A stretch of 64,000 nt of DNA from contig OZ244625.1 of assembly GCA_965218555.1 (NCBI GenBank), forward strand, positions 4,650,001-4,714,000, written 5' to 3'. This document shows positions 1 through 8,337 of the stretch, in pieces; the first letter of the stretch is position 1, and every line of letters begins with the position of its first letter. The notes beneath the pieces were generated by a model that was not told the DNA's origin, made no database searches, and worked only from the letters and a program-made list of their open reading frames with translations. This stretch comes from JAPPLB01 sp965218555. GTDB taxonomy: Bacteria > Acidobacteriota > Terriglobia > Bryobacterales > UBA6623. The position numbers and the translations under genes were made by a program.

Positions 1-81
1 CTCGACCGTGACGATGCCGCCGTTGTCTTCATGGACGTGAAGGAGTTTGCCTGTTTCCGGGGATCGGCCGCTGTAGATCAT
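1..81 (-). CDS. N-terminus of an unidentified protein, cut by window edge
   Basis: A minus-strand open frame starts with ATG at 81 and runs off the left edge, giving 27 residues that begin MIYSGRSPETGKLL. No signal peptide or known motif is visible in this short piece, and the ribosome binding site upstream is weak. It would be divergent from the lactonase-like gene at 332. The family cannot be named from this fragment, and the call rests only on the open frame reaching the edge. Confidence 0.3.
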   Translation of the reverse strand, partial: MIYSGRSPETGKLLHVHEDNGGIVTVE

Positions 82-331
82 TCGCTGTTGTCTGTGAGAT
101 AGTGTCGCACGGCGGCGTCCCAAACTGATATGGGCCGGGACCCGCCAAGCTGATGGTGAATCGCGCATTACCGATGGGTTATACGCAGGAAAGATACTCC
201 CTTTTCGGGCGGCGACTCGTGTCAGGAAAGTACGCCTACAAACCTCGCAAGGGTTGCCTTTCCCAGGCCCCGCGGGGCATAGTATGTGACTGATCCGATC
301 TATTCACGACCTGCCCATAAAGGAACCTGTC

Positions 332-1393
332 ATGAACAAGCCTCTGTTGGTCTGCATCGGTCTTCTGCTCGCATTGAGTTGCGTTAGCGAGCCGCCGGCT
401 GAGCCGGAATCGGCCGCGGCGAACGCGATTGTCCCTGAGGGGGCAACACTCGAGAAACTCTTCACGCGGTCGCTACCCATCCAGGGAGGACTCACCGAAG
501 GCCCCGCCGTGGCCCCTGACGGCAGCATCTACTTCTCGGACATTCCGTTCGGTTCCGACAAAGGCAAGATCATGCGGTTCGACCCCAAGACGGGCGAGAC
601 AACGGTTTTTGCCGAGGACAGCGGCAAATCAAACGGTTTGACCTTCGACGCCAAGGGGCATCTGATCGCCGCCGAAGGGGCCGGTGAGGGCGGCCGACAG
701 ATCTCGCGGTGGAACGTCGAGACCGGCGAGAAGACCACCGTCGCCGATAGCTACGACGGCAAGCGCTTCAACGCCCCGAATGACCTCGTGCTCGACACCA
801 AGGGCAGAATCTACTTCAGCGATCCCCGGTATCTCGGCGCCGAAGACCGCGAGCTTGAACACATGGCCGTCTATCGCGTCGATACAGACGGCACGGTCGC
901 CGAACTGACGCATAACGTCGAGAAGCCCAACGGCGTCGCACTCAGCCCCGACGGGAAGACATTCTATCTCGCCGACCACAACAACGGCAGCGAGCGGATC
1001 ACTGCTCCCGATGCTCCGCCGGGCGAGCACGGCGCGATGAAGATCTACTCATTCCCGTTGGGAGACGACGGACTGATCAGCGGTCCGCAAAAAACGTTGG
1101 TCGACTTCGAAAAAGAAGCTGGCTGCGACGGCATGACGGTCGATGTGGAAGGACACGTCTACCTGACGTCACGCAGTCTGAAGCGACCCGGGGTGATGAT
1201 CATCACCCCCGACGGAGAAGAGGTGGGATTCATCGCGACCGGACCCGAGAACCAAACCGATCCCAAAAACGCGATAGGCCTGCCGAGCAACGTCGAGTTT
1301 GGCATCGGCGAAGAAGCGAACGTCCTCTATGTCACCATCGATCTGAGTCTGTATCGGATCACGCTAGGCGTGAAAGGCTATCAGCCCTATTGA
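332..1393 (+). CDS. SMP-30/gluconolactonase-like beta-propeller lipoprotein
   Basis: This 353-residue protein belongs to the SMP-30/gluconolactonase/LRE family, calcium-dependent six-bladed propellers that usually hydrolyse sugar lactones. It starts with a hydrophobic signal ending in a lipobox-like LALSC (Cys17), so it is probably an envelope lipoprotein, although the -2 and -3 positions are not ideal. Family landmarks visible are SNGLTFD near residue 100, APNDLVLD near 150 and KPNGVALSPDG near 200; the Asn residues in these are the usual metal and substrate ligands. An AAAGGA ribosome site precedes the ATG. It converges on the thioredoxin gene with 9 bases between stops. The substrate is unknown. 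Confidence 0.85.
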   Translation: MNKPLLVCIGLLLALSCVSEPPAEPESAAANAIVPEGATLEKLFTRSLPIQGGLTEGPAVAPDGSIYFSDIPFGSDKGKIMRFDPKTGETTVFAEDSGKSNGLTFDAKGHLIAAEGAGEGGRQISRWNVETGEKTTVADSYDGKRFNAPNDLVLDTKGRIYFSDPRYLGAEDRELEHMAVYRVDTDGTVAELTHNVEKPNGVALSPDGKTFYLADHNNGSERITAPDAPPGEHGAMKIYSFPLGDDGLISGPQKTLVDFEKEAGCDGMTVDVEGHVYLTSRSLKRPGVMIITPDGEEVGFIATGPENQTDPKNAIGLPSNVEFGIGEEANVLYVTIDLSLYRITLGVKGYQPY

Positions 1394-1402
1394 AGCGCAG
1401 TC

Positions 1403-1732
1403 TTAGATGTGGCCGTTCAGAGCTTCAACCACTTTTCCCTTGGGGACCGCACCGACCAACTGCTCGACGACCTGTCCTCCTTTGAACAGCAACAATGTGG
1501 GGATGCCGCGAACTTGATAGCGGCTGGCTGACTGCGGATTACTATCAACGTCGAGCTTACCCACTTTCACCTTGCCGACATAGTCATCGGCGACCTCGTC
1601 GATCACAGGAGCCATCATGCGGCATGGGCCGCACCAAATAGCCCAAAAATCCACGAGAACAGGCATATCCGACCCTAAAACATCGCTGTCAAACCCCTCG
1701 TCGGTGAGGGTAACAGTATTCGCTCCAGCCAT
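1403..1732 (-). CDS. trxA: Thioredoxin
   Basis: This 109-residue protein is a full-length single-domain thioredoxin, a cytoplasmic disulfide reductase. It carries the active site WCGPC (Cys34 and Cys37), the preceding VDFWA strand, and the cis-proline loop GIPTLLLF. No signal peptide is present. A strong GGAGG ribosome site lies 5-6 bases before the ATG. It lies downstream of glgA on the same strand with a 130-base gap, so co-transcription is possible but not shown. Confidence 0.97.
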   Translation of the reverse strand: MAGANTVTLTDEGFDSDVLGSDMPVLVDFWAIWCGPCRMMAPVIDEVADDYVGKVKVGKLDVDSNPQSASRYQVRGIPTLLLFKGGQVVEQLVGAVPKGKVVEALNGHI

Positions 1733-1862
1733 TCATTCCTCCGGGAATATCCTCAACGTGGAGGGCTCGCGCCACCTCGCCGGCAACCAGCAAGGAGAGC
1801 CGCCCCCGTTCTTCAGTTTCAGATTACCAGATCGCTCGTCGGCGGGATCACCGTCACAGCGG

Positions 1863-3332
1863 CTACGATGCAGCAACGCGATTCGATCGGATGATTTCCT
1901 GATAGAGCTCGACATAGCGCTGGGCGGAACGTTCCCAGGAATGATCCGCCGTCATGCCGTTGCGCATGATGATTGACCAGGCGTCGCGGTCCCGGTACAA
2001 CCGGAGCGCCTCCCGGATCGCTCCCAGGAAAGCTTCTTTCGAGTCGCCGGAGAATCGGAAGCCGTTCCCCGTCCAAGCTTCGTCGTCCCACGGTTGAACG
2101 GTGTCGAGCAAGCCGCCCGTCGCTCGCACCACGGGCACTGTACCGTATCTGAGGTTGTACATCTGGTTCAGACCGCAGGGCTCGTAGCGGCTGGGCATGA
2201 GAAAAATATCCGCGCCGGCTTCGATCTTGTGAGCGAGCGGGTCATCATACGCGATACGGACCCCGACACGCTCGGGATAGCGGCCCGCAAGCGTGCGCAA
2301 AGCCTGTTCCAAGCCGCTTTCTCCCGTTCCCAGAACGATCAGAAGTCCTCCCGCGTCAACCACGTCGGGGGTCACGGCAGCTACCAGATCAAGCCCCTTC
2401 TGCCAGGCGACTCGCGACACGACACCGAAAAAAGGCCGGTCCGCTGCAGACGCAGGGAGACCGAATTCCCGCAGCAGGTCCAGCTTGCAGTCGCGTTTCC
2501 CCTTGAGATCATCGGCCGAGTAGTTCGCCGCAATCAGACGGTCGCTCGCCGGGTCCCATCGGGTATAGTCCACGCCATTCAGAATGCCGACCAGGTCTCC
2601 CTTGCGCAGGTTCGTGATGCCTTCCTTGCCGAGCCCGTATTCGGACGTGAGGATCTCACGGCTGTACGCTTCGCTGACCGTACTGATCCGGTCGGCATAG
2701 AGAAGCCCTCCCTTGAGCAAGCTCACCTTCCCGTAGAACTCCAGCGCATCGACATGAAACAGTTCGTCGGGCAGCCCGATCTTCGTCAAGATGTCCTTCT
2801 CATACAGTCCGTCGTAGCCCAGATTGTGAATCGTGAAAAGAGTCGGTAGCGGGCCCGGGCGGCGGCTCGGGTCATGCCCTGTCTTGATCAAGACGGGAGC
2901 CAGGCCGGTTTGCCAATCGTGACAGTGCAAAATGTCGGGGACAAACTCAACCGAGGCTATGGCCAGGGTGCCCCGAACCAAGGTCATGAAGCGTTGTGCG
3001 TTGTCAACGTAGCCGCCGTCGGATGTCCCGTACAGGCCCGGGCGGCCATAGTAGTCGGGATCGTCAATGAAATACCACGACACGCCGGCCTCATCGACGC
3101 GTACGACACGAACGTGGCGCTGTTCATCGCCGAGCGCGATCGGCAGGTCGTCGGAGACGATCGTCTGGGGGCGGCCAGTGAGAACGGGCGCTGTTGCTTC
3201 GTAGAGAGGCAGGATAACGGCCACGTCCTCACCGAGGCCCGCAAGATGTCGCGAAAGGGCTCCGACGACGTCGCCGAGTCCGCCTGTCTTTGCGTACGGT
3301 TCGGCCTCCGAGGCCACCATCATGATCTTCAT
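1863..3332 (-). CDS. glgA: Glycogen synthase (ADP-glucose:starch glucosyltransferase)
   Basis: This 489-residue protein has the normal length for GlgA, which extends alpha-1,4-glucan chains from ADP-glucose in the cytoplasm. The N-terminal KTGGLGDV motif (Lys15) binds the nucleotide-sugar phosphate. The N-terminal GT5 domain includes the HCHDWQTGLAP segment, and the C-terminal GT-B domain has VSRVAWQKGLDL and FLMPSRYEPCGLNQ with the acceptor-end glutamate. No other glycogen genes are in view. Sequence agreement with the family is continuous across the whole length. Confidence 0.96.
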   Translation of the reverse strand: MKIMMVASEAEPYAKTGGLGDVVGALSRHLAGLGEDVAVILPLYEATAPVLTGRPQTIVSDDLPIALGDEQRHVRVVRVDEAGVSWYFIDDPDYYGRPGLYGTSDGGYVDNAQRFMTLVRGTLAIASVEFVPDILHCHDWQTGLAPVLIKTGHDPSRRPGPLPTLFTIHNLGYDGLYEKDILTKIGLPDELFHVDALEFYGKVSLLKGGLLYADRISTVSEAYSREILTSEYGLGKEGITNLRKGDLVGILNGVDYTRWDPASDRLIAANYSADDLKGKRDCKLDLLREFGLPASAADRPFFGVVSRVAWQKGLDLVAAVTPDVVDAGGLLIVLGTGESGLEQALRTLAGRYPERVGVRIAYDDPLAHKIEAGADIFLMPSRYEPCGLNQMYNLRYGTVPVVRATGGLLDTVQPWDDEAWTGNGFRFSGDSKEAFLGAIREALRLYRDRDAWSIIMRNGMTADHSWERSAQRYVELYQEIIRSNRVAAS

Positions 3333-3455
3333 CGCTTTACGTCCGAGACGAAGAGTGTAGCGCTTAGCGATTATCGATCGTAATCAAAGACAGCTTGTTT
3401 GCAGGGTGGGGTCGATCTCGTTTCCGGAGACGCGTCCTTCGGCCCGGACAGTGGG

Positions 3456-3522
3456 GATTCCGGGGCAAGTCGATCGCGATTCCGGGCTGATGTCGATCAG
3501 CGTTCCGGAATGAAGCCGATCA
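3456..3522. repeat. Short tandem repeat of about 22 bp, IS21-end-like
   Basis: Three tandem units of 22-23 bases (3456-3477, 3478-3499, 3500-3522) share a TTCCGG core and a CGATC motif. A related TTTCCGG sits just upstream near 3420 and a GTCGGAATC just downstream. Spaced TTCCGG-type repeats of this kind occur in the ends of IS21-family elements, but no istA or istB gene is present here. The assignment as an IS remnant is inference. Confidence 0.45.
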
Positions 3523-3591
3523 GTGACCGGGCATTGTCGGAATCATGATCGGGACCGCGGAATCGGGTAGCAAGCGGCGCTGGACAGTCCG

Positions 3592-3638
3592 GCGGCACAA
3601 CGATCTCCACTGGGAAGTGGAGGAAACCATTGTGCCGC
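3592..3638. repeat. Imperfect inverted repeat before the toxin remnant
   Basis: GCGGCACAA at 3592-3600 pairs with TTGTGCCGC at 3630-3638, and inside it CTCCACT (3605-3611) pairs with AGTGGAG (3616-3622). The hairpin ends where recognisable toxin coding sequence begins, so it may mark an insertion or deletion junction. No T-run follows, so a terminator is unlikely. Confidence 0.5.
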
Positions 3639-3639
3639 T

Positions 3640-3837
3640 GTGTGGCGGTGCTTGATTAAGGCATTCTTTGTTTACGGCTTCGCAAAGAGCGACCGGGATA
3701 ACATCCGCCGGAACGAACTACAGGCGTTCCGGAAGCTCGCCGACGAGATGCTCGGCCTTGATGACAGGGCATTGGCAGCGGCGAAGAGAAATGGAACGAT
3801 CATGGCGATCAGTTGCTATGGGGAAGTAGCAGTATAG
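3640..3837 (+). pseudogene. 5'-truncated RelE/HigB-family toxin remnant
   Basis: The open frame of 65 residues resembles only the C-terminal half of RelE/ParE-superfamily toxins of the HigB type: KAFFVYGFAKSDRDNI followed by ELQAFRKLADEMLGLDD. Full toxins of this family are about 100-115 residues; the N-terminal strands and the usual arginine-rich middle are missing. The first residues (MWRCLI) do not fit the family and come from the hairpin junction upstream. It lies directly before the antitoxin gene, as expected for a toxin-first pair. It is most likely inactive. Confidence 0.7.
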
Positions 3838-3850
3838 GAATAAGAGCGCT

Positions 3851-4144
3851 GTGCTGGCGACGGTGCACGAAACCGCGCTCGGTCTTGCCGAGGCGGGCGT
3901 CCTGGACAAACAGACGATGAAGACCTTCGATGCGATGTGTCTGACCCCGATTGAAGAACTGACGCCGGGGCAAATCCGCCAGATCCGGCTCCGCGAGAAA
4001 GCAAGCCAAGCCGTCTTTGCCAGTTATCTCAATGTGACGTCTGGGCTGGTGAGCCAGTGGGAGCGGGGCGACAAGCGCCCCGGAGGATCCTCGCTCAAGT
4101 TGCTCAACCTTGTCGCCAAGAAAGGGCTGCAGGCGGTAGCCTGA
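3851..4144 (+). CDS. HTH (HigA/Xre-type) antitoxin
   Basis: This 97-residue DNA-binding protein starts with GTG at 3851. Its second half is a helix-turn-helix of the Xre type (IRQIRLREKASQAVFASYL, then SGLVSQWERGDKRPGG), as in antitoxins paired with RelE/HigB-like toxins. Such proteins bind the toxin and repress their own promoter. The toxin gene just upstream is truncated, so this antitoxin appears orphaned. It is followed after 23 bases by the HNH nuclease gene. Confidence 0.8.
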   Translation: MLATVHETALGLAEAGVLDKQTMKTFDAMCLTPIEELTPGQIRQIRLREKASQAVFASYLNVTSGLVSQWERGDKRPGGSSLKLLNLVAKKGLQAVA

Positions 4145-4167
4145 ACGACTGATTTAAGGAGCGGGCG

Positions 4168-5286
4168 ATGGCATGGGGGGAAACGGCAAAGGAAGCATCT
4201 CGCATGCAAGGCGACCAACTTTATCACGAGCGCGCCCGCGCGGCGCTGCCATTGCTGGTCCGCCAGGCGAAGGCTGGTGAGCCGATCACTTATGAAAGCC
4301 TGGCCAAAGAGCTGGGCATGCCAAATGCACGGAACCTGAACTATCCGCTTGGCAGTATAGGAACCAGCCTGCAACGACTTGGCGAAGAATGGAAGCAACA
4401 CATTCCGCAAATACAGACCCTCGTCGTCAACAAGAACACGAGGCTCCCAGGACCGGGTATTGGCGCGTTCCTGGACGGTTCGAAGACCGATTTCGCAAGT
4501 CGGGTCAAGGACGAGCAAAGCGAAGTCTATGCTTATCGGCGATGGGATGATGTGCTTCGCGCTCTCAAGCTGAAACCGGCGACCTCAAACGCCAAATCGC
4601 TGGTCGAAGCTGCCAGAGTTACGAACGAAGAGATTCTCAGCCATTTGGCGATCGTTCCCTATGATCGCGACGATAGGCACCCGCCGGACACCTATCGGCA
4701 TGGCCAGTTCGTCGTCGGCTGGGAGGACGCTGCCGTTCGAAGGCAGAGGTACACGGAACACACATTAAAATCGCTCACCTGGCGCAACCTCGGGTTTCGT
4801 TTCGGTCAGCACTTCGGGAACAGGTCGGAGGAGGAAATCGAACAGGCCTGGGTCGTTCTTACTTCTCACTACGAAAGAGCCCGCGGAACTGGAGCGGCGA
4901 CCCTAGTCGAAGAGATCGATCCACCTCCGCTGGTAGAGGGGGCAGTAAAGAATGTGACCGTCAACGCATACGAACGGAATCCAGCAGCACGCGCTCAATG
5001 CTTAGACACTCACGGAGTGGTATGCGCGGTGTGTGGCTTCAACTTCGGTAAGCAATACGGTCTTGTAGCAGAGGGCTACATACATGTTCACCACCTTCGG
5101 CCACTCTCAGAGATCAAGGCCGGCTACATGGTTGATCCGAAGGAGGATTTGCGTCCGGTCTGTCCCAATTGCCATGCAGTCATTCACCTCCGCAAACCTC
5201 CATTCACATTGGAGGAGGTACGTGCCATGCTGGCTGAGGGGACGATTGTGACAGCGCGAAGGTCCGGTAAGGTCAGCCATAGGTAG
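4168..5286 (+). CDS. HNH endonuclease, putative restriction/defence enzyme
   Basis: This 372-residue protein ends in an HNH nuclease domain. A zinc-type CAVCGF near residue 288 and CPNCH near 337 frame the catalytic block HVHHLRPLSE and the DLRPVCPNCHAVIH tail, an arrangement seen in McrA-like and related HNH enzymes. The first 250 residues hold no motif I can name; they include a winged-helix-like N-terminus (ITYESLAKELGM) and the segment VYAYRRWDDVL. An AAGGAG ribosome site precedes the ATG. Its position in a patchwork island beside toxin-antitoxin and plasmid remnants suggests horizontal transfer and a role in defence against foreign DNA, which is inference. Confidence 0.85.
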   Translation: MAWGETAKEASRMQGDQLYHERARAALPLLVRQAKAGEPITYESLAKELGMPNARNLNYPLGSIGTSLQRLGEEWKQHIPQIQTLVVNKNTRLPGPGIGAFLDGSKTDFASRVKDEQSEVYAYRRWDDVLRALKLKPATSNAKSLVEAARVTNEEILSHLAIVPYDRDDRHPPDTYRHGQFVVGWEDAAVRRQRYTEHTLKSLTWRNLGFRFGQHFGNRSEEEIEQAWVVLTSHYERARGTGAATLVEEIDPPPLVEGAVKNVTVNAYERNPAARAQCLDTHGVVCAVCGFNFGKQYGLVAEGYIHVHHLRPLSEIKAGYMVDPKEDLRPVCPNCHAVIHLRKPPFTLEEVRAMLAEGTIVTARRSGKVSHR

Positions 5287-5435
5287 AGATCCAGACCCAG
5301 CGAAGAGTCGCGGTAGCGGCCCAGGATCGTATCGTTTTGCCCGGCGATGCCGGGGTGCGAGAGGGCGCACTCGTCCTCCTTCTCGCGCCAAATCCTCAAA
5401 AGAGTAGCGCCCAGATTGCTGTTGAAATACAACAT
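5281..5435 (-). pseudogene. Fragment of plasmid replication initiator (RepA-like)
   Basis: On the minus strand about 50 residues (FNSNLGATLLRIWREKEDE, then NDTILGRYRDSSLGLDLYLW) resemble an internal part of plasmid-encoded RepA replication initiators, where an LGRYRDS...LDLYLWL block is typical. The similarity stops at the 3' end of the HNH gene, and nothing before residue FNS is recognisable. It is therefore a broken internal fragment. It implies that plasmid DNA recombined into this locus. Confidence 0.55.
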
Positions 5436-5626
5436 AAGAGTGGCTCGGAATCAATCCCAATTCAGATTGTCCGGGTCCGAAACACTCGGTTTCTTGTCTT
5501 TCCGCTCATGATTGCTCAGCGCCTTCTCGTTGCCTCCACTCGTTGCTCGGCCACAGGCGCCGGGCCACCGATTCTCCTAATCTGATAAACTTGCAGCCCG
5601 ACGTAGCACCGGGGAGCATTACGAAA

Positions 5627-5790
5627 ATGTCCGGCACTGGCGGAACCCATGTTGTATCCGGGGCGCGCGGTGGTTTGGGAGCGGCCATGGTCCGCGCGCT
5701 GCACGGCTGCGGTCTCCGCGTGCGCGGCGTCAACAGCAGTGGCAAAGCCGATGCCCCCGCAGGAGTCAATGTGCTCGCGGCCGACCTGTC
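5627..5790 (+). pseudogene. Truncated Rossmann-fold (NAD epimerase/SDR) N-terminus
   Basis: From an ATG at 5627 the frame reads a dinucleotide-binding N-terminus: THVVSGARGGLGAAMVRAL, then a strand RVRGVNSS and LAADLSS. This is the GxxGxxG signature of short-chain dehydrogenases and NAD epimerases. Only about 55 residues match before the frame becomes unrelated and ends at 5836 in the AIR-synthase gene. The rest of the enzyme (Tyr-Lys motif) is absent, so it is a remnant at the island border. Confidence 0.55.
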
Positions 5791-5832
5791 GTCTGGTTCC
5801 AGGCGCGACAGAACCAGGAACACCGCTTCGCA

Positions 5833-6849
5833 ATGAAGCTTGCCGCGGGCAAACTTCGGCCTGATCTCCTCAAGGAACTTCTCGATTCCATCCCGCCCGT
5901 CGATCCCTCAGTGGTTGTCGGCAGTGGTCTCGGCGAGGACGCGGCCGTGATCGACCACGGCGGCGAAGACCTGATCGTTGCAAAGACGGACCCCATTACG
6001 TTCGCCGCGGCGGACATGGGGCGCTATCTTCTCGCGGTCAACGGAAACGATCTCGCAACGATGGGGGCGGACCCGCGGTGGCTGCTTGTCACCGCGCTGT
6101 TGCCGGAGGACATCGAGGTGGATGATGTGCGCGAGCTCTTCGCTGGCGTCACTCGGGCTTGCCGGGAATACGACGTGGCTCTGGTGGGCGGCCACACCGA
6201 GGTCACGGTCGGACTCGACCGGCCTATTCTGAGCGGCTGCCTGTTGGGAACCGTCCGACGGGATGCCGTTGTGCGGACGGCGGGGGCTCGCGTTGGGGAC
6301 GCCATCCTGCTGACGGCAGGCGTGGCCATCGAGGGAACGGCCATCCTCGCTTCCGAACACGCCGGGCTGCTGCGGGAACGGGGCGTTCCCGACACTGTGA
6401 TCGAGGACGCTTCCCAATGGATGACAGGCCCGGGCATCTCTGTTCTGCCCGCGTGCCGTGCTCTGACGGATGCCGTGCCGATCCATTCGATGCATGACCC
6501 GACAGAGGGCGGCATGTTCACCGCGCTTCACGAGGTTGCCGAGGCGGCCAACGTCGGATTGCGCGTCACGCTCGAAAAGATCGAAGTCCTGCCGGAAACA
6601 AGCATCATCACTACGGCTCTGGACCTCGACCCGCTGGGTCTGCTCGCGTCAGGCGCCCTGCTTGCAACGGTTCCAGCGACCGCGGTATCGGAGGCGATCC
6701 GAGCGCTCGACAACGCGGGCATCTCTGCTCGGGAGATTGGCGCGGTCGTCTCCGCCGGCGACGGTGTTGTGCTCGTTCGTGACGGCCGGGCTGAGCCTCT
6801 TCCGGTCTTCAGGCGTGATGAGTTGGCTCGCTTTCTCGAAACCCGGTAG
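5833..6849 (+). CDS. AIR synthase-related protein, HypE-like
   Basis: This 338-residue protein belongs to the PurM/HypE/ThiL/SelD superfamily of ATP-dependent enzymes. The N-terminal half has GEDAAVID and the metal/ATP loop around VNGNDLATMGADPRW; GGHTEV follows near residue 120; the C-terminal half has HDPTEGGMFTALHE. These match HypE-like proteins, but the C-terminal Cys of true HypE is missing and no hydrogenase genes are near. It is more likely one of the uncharacterised AIR-synthase paralogues. Its 3' end overlaps the convergent sulfatase gene by 41 bases. Confidence 0.85.
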   Translation: MKLAAGKLRPDLLKELLDSIPPVDPSVVVGSGLGEDAAVIDHGGEDLIVAKTDPITFAAADMGRYLLAVNGNDLATMGADPRWLLVTALLPEDIEVDDVRELFAGVTRACREYDVALVGGHTEVTVGLDRPILSGCLLGTVRRDAVVRTAGARVGDAILLTAGVAIEGTAILASEHAGLLRERGVPDTVIEDASQWMTGPGISVLPACRALTDAVPIHSMHDPTEGGMFTALHEVAEAANVGLRVTLEKIEVLPETSIITTALDLDPLGLLASGALLATVPATAVSEAIRALDNAGISAREIGAVVSAGDGVVLVRDGRAEPLPVFRRDELARFLETR

Positions 6850-8224
6850 CCCGGCCCTGCTGCGCCGGCAGTGGATACTCCTCGGATTCCACACGCGCTC
6901 GCGAAAGGATGTCCGCAATCTCTTTGCGGAGTTCCGGCTGCTTGTTGGCAACGTTGTTGCTCTCGGATCGATCTGCTTCGAGGTTGTAGAGTTCGATCGG
7001 TTCGCCCAGCCCATGCCGCACCGCTTTCCACGTCCCTTTTCGGACGGCCTGATGGAAGTTGCCGCCACGGGCAAACTCCCAGTACAGATATTCGGGGTCG
7101 GACTGCCCTTTACCGAGTAGCGTCGGGACGATGGAGGTGCCGTCAATATGGCCCGGCGTTGTCGCTCCGGCAAGCTCAGCGGCTGTCGGGAGAAAGTCCC
7201 AGAATGCCCAGGGATGGTCGCTGACCGCGCCAGCCTGGATTTGGCCCGGCCAACGTGCGATCGCCGGCACTCGGATGCCTCCCTCATACAGGTCCCGCTT
7301 GATACCCCGCAGCCCGCCGCGGCTCCCAAAGAACTCCGGGTCATGCCCGCCTTCGCGGTGCGGCCCGTTGTCGCTGGTAAAGACGACGATGGTGTCTTCG
7401 TCGATCCCAAGTTCCTTCAGCTTGGTCATGATGCGACCGATGTCGCGGTCCATGCGAGTAACCATCGCGGCGAAGCCCTTTTCGGTGTTCGGCCAGATCT
7501 CTTCGCCGTAGGCTCCGTAGTCGGGAACTTCCATACCGTCTCCCGTGAAACGGACCAACTCGTTGTTCGCGTGCGGAATCGTAAACGGGAGGTAGAGGAA
7601 GAACGCTCCTCCGGAGTGATTATCGAGGAACTCGAGCGCGCGCTCTACAAACAGATCGTGGCTGTACTGCTGCCGCGCACCACCACGATTGCCGGGGAGG
7701 AAGAACTCGCTGTCGTTGTCCCAGAGGTGTTCCGGGTAGAAGTTATGTGCGTGGCCCTGGTTGAGGTACCCGAACCACTCGTCGAAGCCCTTCTTGGTCG
7801 GAATGCCCGTGCTGCCGGCCTCGCCCAGGCCCCACTTGCCGATCATGGCGGTGCGATAACCAGCCTCGTGGAGCACCTCGGCGACCGTGAGATCCGAAGG
7901 CCGGAGAGGAACACGCCCCATTGTGGGACTCGAGTTGTTCCGGATGCGCGTGTGGCCCGTGTGCTGCCCTGTCATCAGACATGATCGCGAGGGCGCGCAT
8001 ACGGTCGAACCCGCATAAGCATCCGTGAACCGCATGCCCTCTTCCGCGAGGCGATCGATGTTTGCGGTGTCAATACGGTCTTGGCCATAGCAGCCAAGAT
8101 CGCCGTAACCGAGGTCATCGGCCAAAATTAAAATGATATTCGGTTTCCTGGGCTTGGCCGTTTGACTTCGAGCGAAGTGAGGAAAAACCGCCGCGGCGGT
8201 TCCCAGGAAATTTCTACGATTCAC
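6809..8224 (-). CDS. Secreted sulfatase (arylsulfatase family)
   Basis: This 471-residue protein is a type I sulfatase that hydrolyses sulfate esters in the periplasm or outside. It has a Tat-type leader (MNRRNFLGTAAA), the metal-binding LADDLGYGDLGCYG, and CAPSR at residues 76-80, where Cys76 would be converted to formylglycine; TGQHTGHTRIR and VVFTSDNGPHREG follow. The 3' end overlaps the AIR-synthase gene by 41 bases in convergent orientation. No sulfatase-maturing enzyme is visible in this window. The substrate cannot be deduced, though glycan or aryl sulfates are usual. Confidence 0.95.
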   Translation of the reverse strand: MNRRNFLGTAAAVFPHFARSQTAKPRKPNIILILADDLGYGDLGCYGQDRIDTANIDRLAEEGMRFTDAYAGSTVCAPSRSCLMTGQHTGHTRIRNNSSPTMGRVPLRPSDLTVAEVLHEAGYRTAMIGKWGLGEAGSTGIPTKKGFDEWFGYLNQGHAHNFYPEHLWDNDSEFFLPGNRGGARQQYSHDLFVERALEFLDNHSGGAFFLYLPFTIPHANNELVRFTGDGMEVPDYGAYGEEIWPNTEKGFAAMVTRMDRDIGRIMTKLKELGIDEDTIVVFTSDNGPHREGGHDPEFFGSRGGLRGIKRDLYEGGIRVPAIARWPGQIQAGAVSDHPWAFWDFLPTAAELAGATTPGHIDGTSIVPTLLGKGQSDPEYLYWEFARGGNFHQAVRKGTWKAVRHGLGEPIELYNLEADRSESNNVANKQPELRKEIADILSRARVESEEYPLPAQQGRATGFRESEPTHHA

Positions 8225-8337
8225 GGTTAGCTCCGATCGCGAAGACGTCTCTCCTTGTGTCCCCTTGTTGAAAGGTCCCGGCCAATTCCGTATGATGATC
8301 GCTGCCCGTGGGGCTTCTCAGCCCAGAGGACAAACCC

